Origin: Chiridota heheva
Lineage: Eukaryota; Echinodermata; Holothuroidea; Apodida; Chiridotidae
NCBI GenBank assembly: GCA_020152595.1
Contig: JAIGNY010001459.1
Span: 1,842,001 to 1,906,000, forward strand
Reading direction: 5' to 3'
DNA length: 64,000 nt
Of the stretch, positions 59,901-64,000 are shown one piece after another. The number at the start of each line of letters is the position of its first letter. Within the stretch, counting starts at the first letter, position 1. The notes below the pieces were generated by a model. That model was not told where the DNA came from. It saw only the letters and a list, made by a program, of their open reading frames with translations, and did no database searches. Position numbers and translations under genes: made by a program.

Positions 59901-62900
59901 CTATAAATACACACAAGGAACAAATGAACTATCTGACCTATAAATACACACAAGGAGCAAATGAACTATCTGGCCAATAAATACACATAAGGAACAAATG
60001 AACAATCTGACCTATAAATACACAAGGAGCAAATGATCTATCTGACCTATAAATACACACAAGGAGCAAATGGACTATCTAACCTATAAATACACACAGG
60101 GAGCAAATGAACAATCTGACCTATAAATACACACAAGGAGCAAATGAACTATCTGACCTATAAGTACTCACAAGGAGCAAATGAACAATCTGACCTATAA
60201 ATACACAAGGAGCAAATGATCTATCTGACCTATAAATACACACAAGGAGCAAATGGACTATCTAACCTATAAATACACACAGAGCAAATGAACAATCTGA
60301 CCTATAAATACACACAAGGATCAAATGAACTATCTGACCTATAAATACACACAAGGAGCAAACGAACTATCTGACCTATAAATACTCACAAGGAGCAAAT
60401 GAACAATCTGACCTATAAATACACACAAGGAGCAAATGATCTATCTAACCTATAAATACACACAAGGAGCAAATGAACTATCTGACCTATAAATACACAC
60501 AAGGAGCAAATGAACTATCTGACCTATAAATACACACAAGGAGCAAACGAACTATCTAACCTATAAATACACACAAGGAGCAAATGAACTATCTGACCTG
60601 TAAATACACACAAGGAACAAATGAACTATCTGACCTATAAATACACACAAGGAGCAAATTAACTATCTGACCTATAAATACACACAAGGAGCAAATTAAC
60701 TATCTGGCCTATAAATACACACAAGGAGCAAATGAACTATCTGACCTATAAATACACACAAGGAGCAAATAAGCTATCTGACCAATAAATACACACAAGG
60801 AGCAAATGAACTATTGACCTATAAATACACACAAGGAGCAAATGAACTATCTGACCAATTAATACACACAAGGAGCAAATGAACTATCTAACCTATAAAT
60901 ACACACAAGGAGCAAATGAACTATCTGACCTATAAATACACACAAAGAGCAAATGATCTATCTGACCTATAAATACTCACAAGGAGCAAATGAACTATCT
61001 AACCTATAAATACACACAAGGAGCAAATGAACTATCTAACCTATAAATACACACAGGGAGCAAATGAACTATCTAACCTATAAATACACACAAGGAGCAA
61101 ATGAACTATCTAACCTATAAATACACACAGGGAGCAAATGAACTATCTAACCTATAAATACACACAAGGAGCAAATGAACTATCTAACCTATAAATACAC
61201 ACAAGGAGCAAATGAACTATCTAACCTATAAATACTCACAAGGAGCAAATGAACAATCTGACCTATAAATACACACAAGGAGCAAATGATCTATCTAACC
61301 TATAAGTACACACACAAGGAGCAAATGAACTATCTAACCTATAAGTACACACAAGGAGCAAATGATCTATCTGACCTATAAATACACACAAGGAGCAAAT
61401 GAACTATCTGACCTATAAATACACACAAGGAGCAAATGAACTATCTGACCTATAAATACACACAAGGAGCAAATGAACTATCTGACCTATAAATACACAC
61501 AAGGAGCAAATGATCTATCTGACCTATAAATACACACAAGGAGCAAATGAACTATCTGACCTATAAATACACACAAGGAGCAAATGAACTATCTGACCTA
61601 TAAATACACACAAGGAGCAAATGAACTATCTGACGTATAAATACACACAAGGAGCAAATGAACTCTCTGGCCTATAAATACACACACAAGGAGCAAATTA
61701 ACTATCTGACCTATAAATACACACAAGGAGCAAATGATCTATCTGACCTGTAAATACACACAGGAGCAAATGAACTATCTAACCTATAAATACACACAAG
61801 GAACAAATGAACTATCTGACCTATAAATACACACAAGGAGCTAATGAACTATCTGGCCAATAAATACACATAAGGAACAAATGAACAATCTGACCTATAA
61901 ATACACAAGGAGCAAATGATCTATCTGACCTATAAATACACACAAGGAGCAAATGGACTATCTAACCTATAAATACACACAGGGAGCAAATGAACAATCT
62001 GACCTATAAATACACACAAGGAGCAAATGAACTATCTGACCTATAAGTACTCACAAGGAGCAAATGAACAATCTGACCTATAAATACACAAGGAGCAAAT
62101 GATCTATCTGACCTATAAATACACACAAGGAGCAAATGGACTATCTAACCTATAAATACACACGGAGCAAATGAACAATCTGACCTATAAATACACACAA
62201 GGATCAAATGAACTATCTGACCTATAAATACACACAAGGAGCAAACGAACTATCTGACCTATAAATACTCACAAGGAGCAAATGAACAATCTGACCTATA
62301 AATACACACAAGGAGCAAATGATCTATCTAACCTATAAATACACACAAGGAGCAAATGAACTATCTGACCTATAAATACACACAAGGAGCAAATGAACTA
62401 TCTGACCTATAAATACACACAAGGAGCAAACGAACTATCTAACCTATAAATACACACAAGGAGCAAATGAACTATCTGACCTGTAAATACACACAAGGAA
62501 CAAATGAACTATCTGACCTATAAATACACACAAGGAGCAAATTAACTATCTGACCTATAAATACACACAAGGAGCAAACGAACTATCTGACCTATAAATA
62601 CACACAAGGAGCAAATGAATTATCTGACCTATAAATACTTACAAGGAGCATATGAACTATCTGACCTATAAATACACACAAGGAGCAAATTACCTATCTG
62701 ACCTATAAATACACACAAGGAGCAAATGAAGTATCTGACCAATAAATACTCACAAGGAGCAAATGGACTATCTAACCTATAAATACTCACAAGGAGCAAA
62801 TGGACTATCTAACCTATAAGTACACACAAGGAGCAGATGAACAATCTGACCTATAAATACTCACAAGGAGCAAATGAACTATCTAACCTATAAGTACACA

Positions 62901-62970
62901 CAAGGAGCAGATGAACAATCTGACCTATAAATACTCACAAGGAGCATATGAACTATCTGACCTATAAATT
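56917..62970. repeat. 37-bp satellite C, about 163 copies, derived from the zinc-finger exon
   Basis: A nearly continuous tandem array of a 37-bp unit containing TATAAATACACACAAGGAGC and then AAATGAACTATCTGACC. The matching stretch of the exon at 63119 is AATAAACACAAGGAGCATAT and then GAAACATCTAACCTC. Recurrent variants (GATCTATC, TCTAACC, TACTCAC, GAACAATC, GGGAGC, CAATTAATAC) are arranged in higher-order blocks. The last units carry GGAGCATATGAAC, closer to the exon than most. Occasional units are one to four bases short. The unit length is not divisible by 3. Confidence 0.97.
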
Positions 62971-63118
62971 CCAGTTTTCTCTTCAAGCAACCTTTCTTAT
63001 TCTTTGTTTTCCATAAGCTAGTGTTTAGTTAGTGGAAGATTATTTTAATTGTACTTCAAAATTGATTGAAAAAGGATGTCAATCTCAACCTTGACTGATG
63101 ATTTGTTGTTCTTTATAG

Positions 63119-63243
63119 ACTTACAAGATACATCTATCTGCAAATAAACACAAGGAGCATATGAAACATCTAACCTCAACTCAAGGAGTGAAAAAAGTGT
63201 ATGACATCATGTCCAAGCTGTTCCTTCTACCAGATAAAAGCAG
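63119..63243 (+). CDS. Plus gene exon: second half of the zinc finger
   Basis: A 125-bp exon with acceptor TTGTTCTTTATAG and donor GTAAGG; phase 0 in, phase 2 out. It encodes TYKIHLSANKHKEHMKHLTS, then TQGVKKVYDIMSKLFLLPDK and SR. Joined to the exon at 53018 it completes CYLC-X12-H-X5-H, the spacing of U1/matrin/JAZ-like fingers. The minus-gene exon at 20028-20152 has the same length, phases and layout (H.....H......KHL followed by a helix ending L..LP). The gene continues off the right edge. This exon is the source of the 37-bp satellite just upstream. Confidence 0.88.
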
Positions 63244-63369
63244 GTAAGGCTACACTGCCATGTACTTGTACTTGTCGTTGTGTTTTTAAAGGTAAATTCA
63301 CCTGAGCCAATGAAGGTGCATATTGATTGGTGCTTTAGCCCTTGTTTTCTTGGTGCAATCGGATAATAG

Positions 63370-63640
63370 TATGTGACTCTCGTTTTCTTGGTGCAAAACG
63401 TGCCCCCGGTTTTCTTAGTGCAAGCGAATGAGGATTTGACCCTGGTTTTTTGGGTGAAAAGCTCACCTCCAGTTTTCTCTGTGCAAAGCTCACCCCCGGT
63501 TTTCTCTGTGCAAAGCTCACCCCCGGTTTTCTTGGTGCAAGAGAATAACAGTATTCGACTCTGGTTTTCTTGGTGCAAAGCTTATCTGCAGTTTCCTTGG
63601 TGCAAAGCTTATCTGCACTTTTCATGGTGCAAGTGGATGA
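63370..63640. repeat. Degenerate GGTTTTCTTGGTGCAAAGC minisatellite
   Basis: About nine imperfect units of roughly 30 bp, with CACCCCCGGTTTTCTCTGTG and CTTGGTGCAA. It starts about 125 bp after the zinc-finger exon. Confidence 0.9.
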
Positions 63641-63734
63641 TTCCTGCCGGATGGGACAGCAGTCCGTCACAGGTCACCTCCCCAGAAATGGTCTTCTCAT
63701 TTCATAGCTGAGTCAACTTGAGCTCTTCGAGCTT

Positions 63735-63835
63735 TTCAAGAACACGAGGTGGTACCTAATTTAGGAATTGATCCCAGTACCCCAGAGTATGATTAACATG
63801 CTCTACCACTGAACTACCATGCTTTCCCTATTTAT
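63735..63835 (-). mobile_element. tRNA-derived SINE fragment
   Basis: On the minus strand: GTAGTTCAGTGGTAGAGCAT (A-box-like), then GGTACTGGGATCAATTCCTA (B-box-like). No complete cloverleaf is formed. Confidence 0.6.
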
Positions 63836-64000
63836 TCTTATGTGAAATGATAAATAATTTTCCTGGTTTAGGGATCTTTGGTTCATTTGCTTGTAGTGAT
63901 ATATTCCAACAAAAGGGATCTATCATCAAATCTTCACTGGGACACTGAAAGCTATACACATGTTAGTCTTAGTCACACATTGTGTATTAGAGGTGGATGA

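Larger units (their letters stand above)
53120..63118 (+). other. Plus gene intron inside the zinc finger (9,999 bp)
   Basis: The intron holds, in order, a dispersed repeat split by an L2-like LINE, a GGGATGCCATGTGGGACAT-type minisatellite, a decayed duplicate of the next exon, and the 6-kb satellite derived from it. The corresponding intron in the minus gene is 1,010 bp. Confidence 0.85.

Noticed and set aside
50292-62970. CRISPR-like regular repeats
   Set aside because: The units are head-to-tail without unique spacers, and the context is a eukaryotic intron.
63207-63711. Frames of 110-123 codons over the end of the window
   Set aside because: They overlap a minisatellite and run antisense to, or past the donor of, the zinc-finger exon.

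Overview
This is a eukaryotic nuclear window from an intron-rich, repeat-rich animal genome. GT-AG introns separate short exons, tRNA-derived SINEs and L2-, I- and Rex1/CR1-like LINEs are common, and the text is full of TAGGCCT/TAACGTTAGG-type words. I would guess a marine invertebrate deuterostome, with an echinoderm favoured, but no single feature proves it. There are no bacterial operons, rRNA genes or CRISPR arrays. Most long open frames here are artefacts of tandem repeats or pieces of dead LINEs.

Two host genes can be rebuilt from exons, and they are paralogues pointing away from each other. The minus-strand gene runs from an ATG at 30834 through seven exons (30834-30699, 30095-29045, 26987-26805, 26103-25996, 21264-21163, 20152-20028, 6457-6394) and continues off the left side. 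The plus-strand gene is seen as four exons (49899-50221, 52020-52151, 53018-53119, 63119-63243); its first exon was not found and it continues off the right side. Both encode one C-X2-C-X12-H-X5-H (U1/matrin/JAZ-like) zinc finger. In both genes the finger is split by an intron after the eighth residue following the second cysteine, and the two finger exons are 102 bp and 125 bp in each gene, with the same phases. The role is probably nucleic-acid (RNA) binding; the gene names are not recognised.

The most striking object is the roughly 6-kb satellite at 56.9-62.97 kb, inside the zinc-finger intron of the plus gene. Its 37-bp unit matches the second zinc-finger exon. The array begins inside a decayed duplicate of that exon, which still has its own polypyrimidine tract and AG, and it ends about 150 bp before the real exon. 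A coding exon therefore appears to have been duplicated, lost its zinc-binding histidines and become satellite DNA with higher-order repeats.

Layout: 0-2.4 kb minisatellites; 2.5-5.16 kb a 5'-truncated I-like LINE inserted in a hAT-like element; 6.4 kb last visible minus-gene exon; 7-20 kb a long intron with many minisatellites, two SINEs, a TA microsatellite and a GC-rich island; 20-31 kb the remaining minus-gene exons, with an L2 LINE split by a hAT element that has a perfect 8-bp target duplication; 31.4-37.7 kb a large foldback structure with satellite-filled arms; 37.9-49 kb minisatellites, nested LINEs, a SINE and several MITE-like elements; 49.9-63.2 kb the plus gene with its expanded intron.
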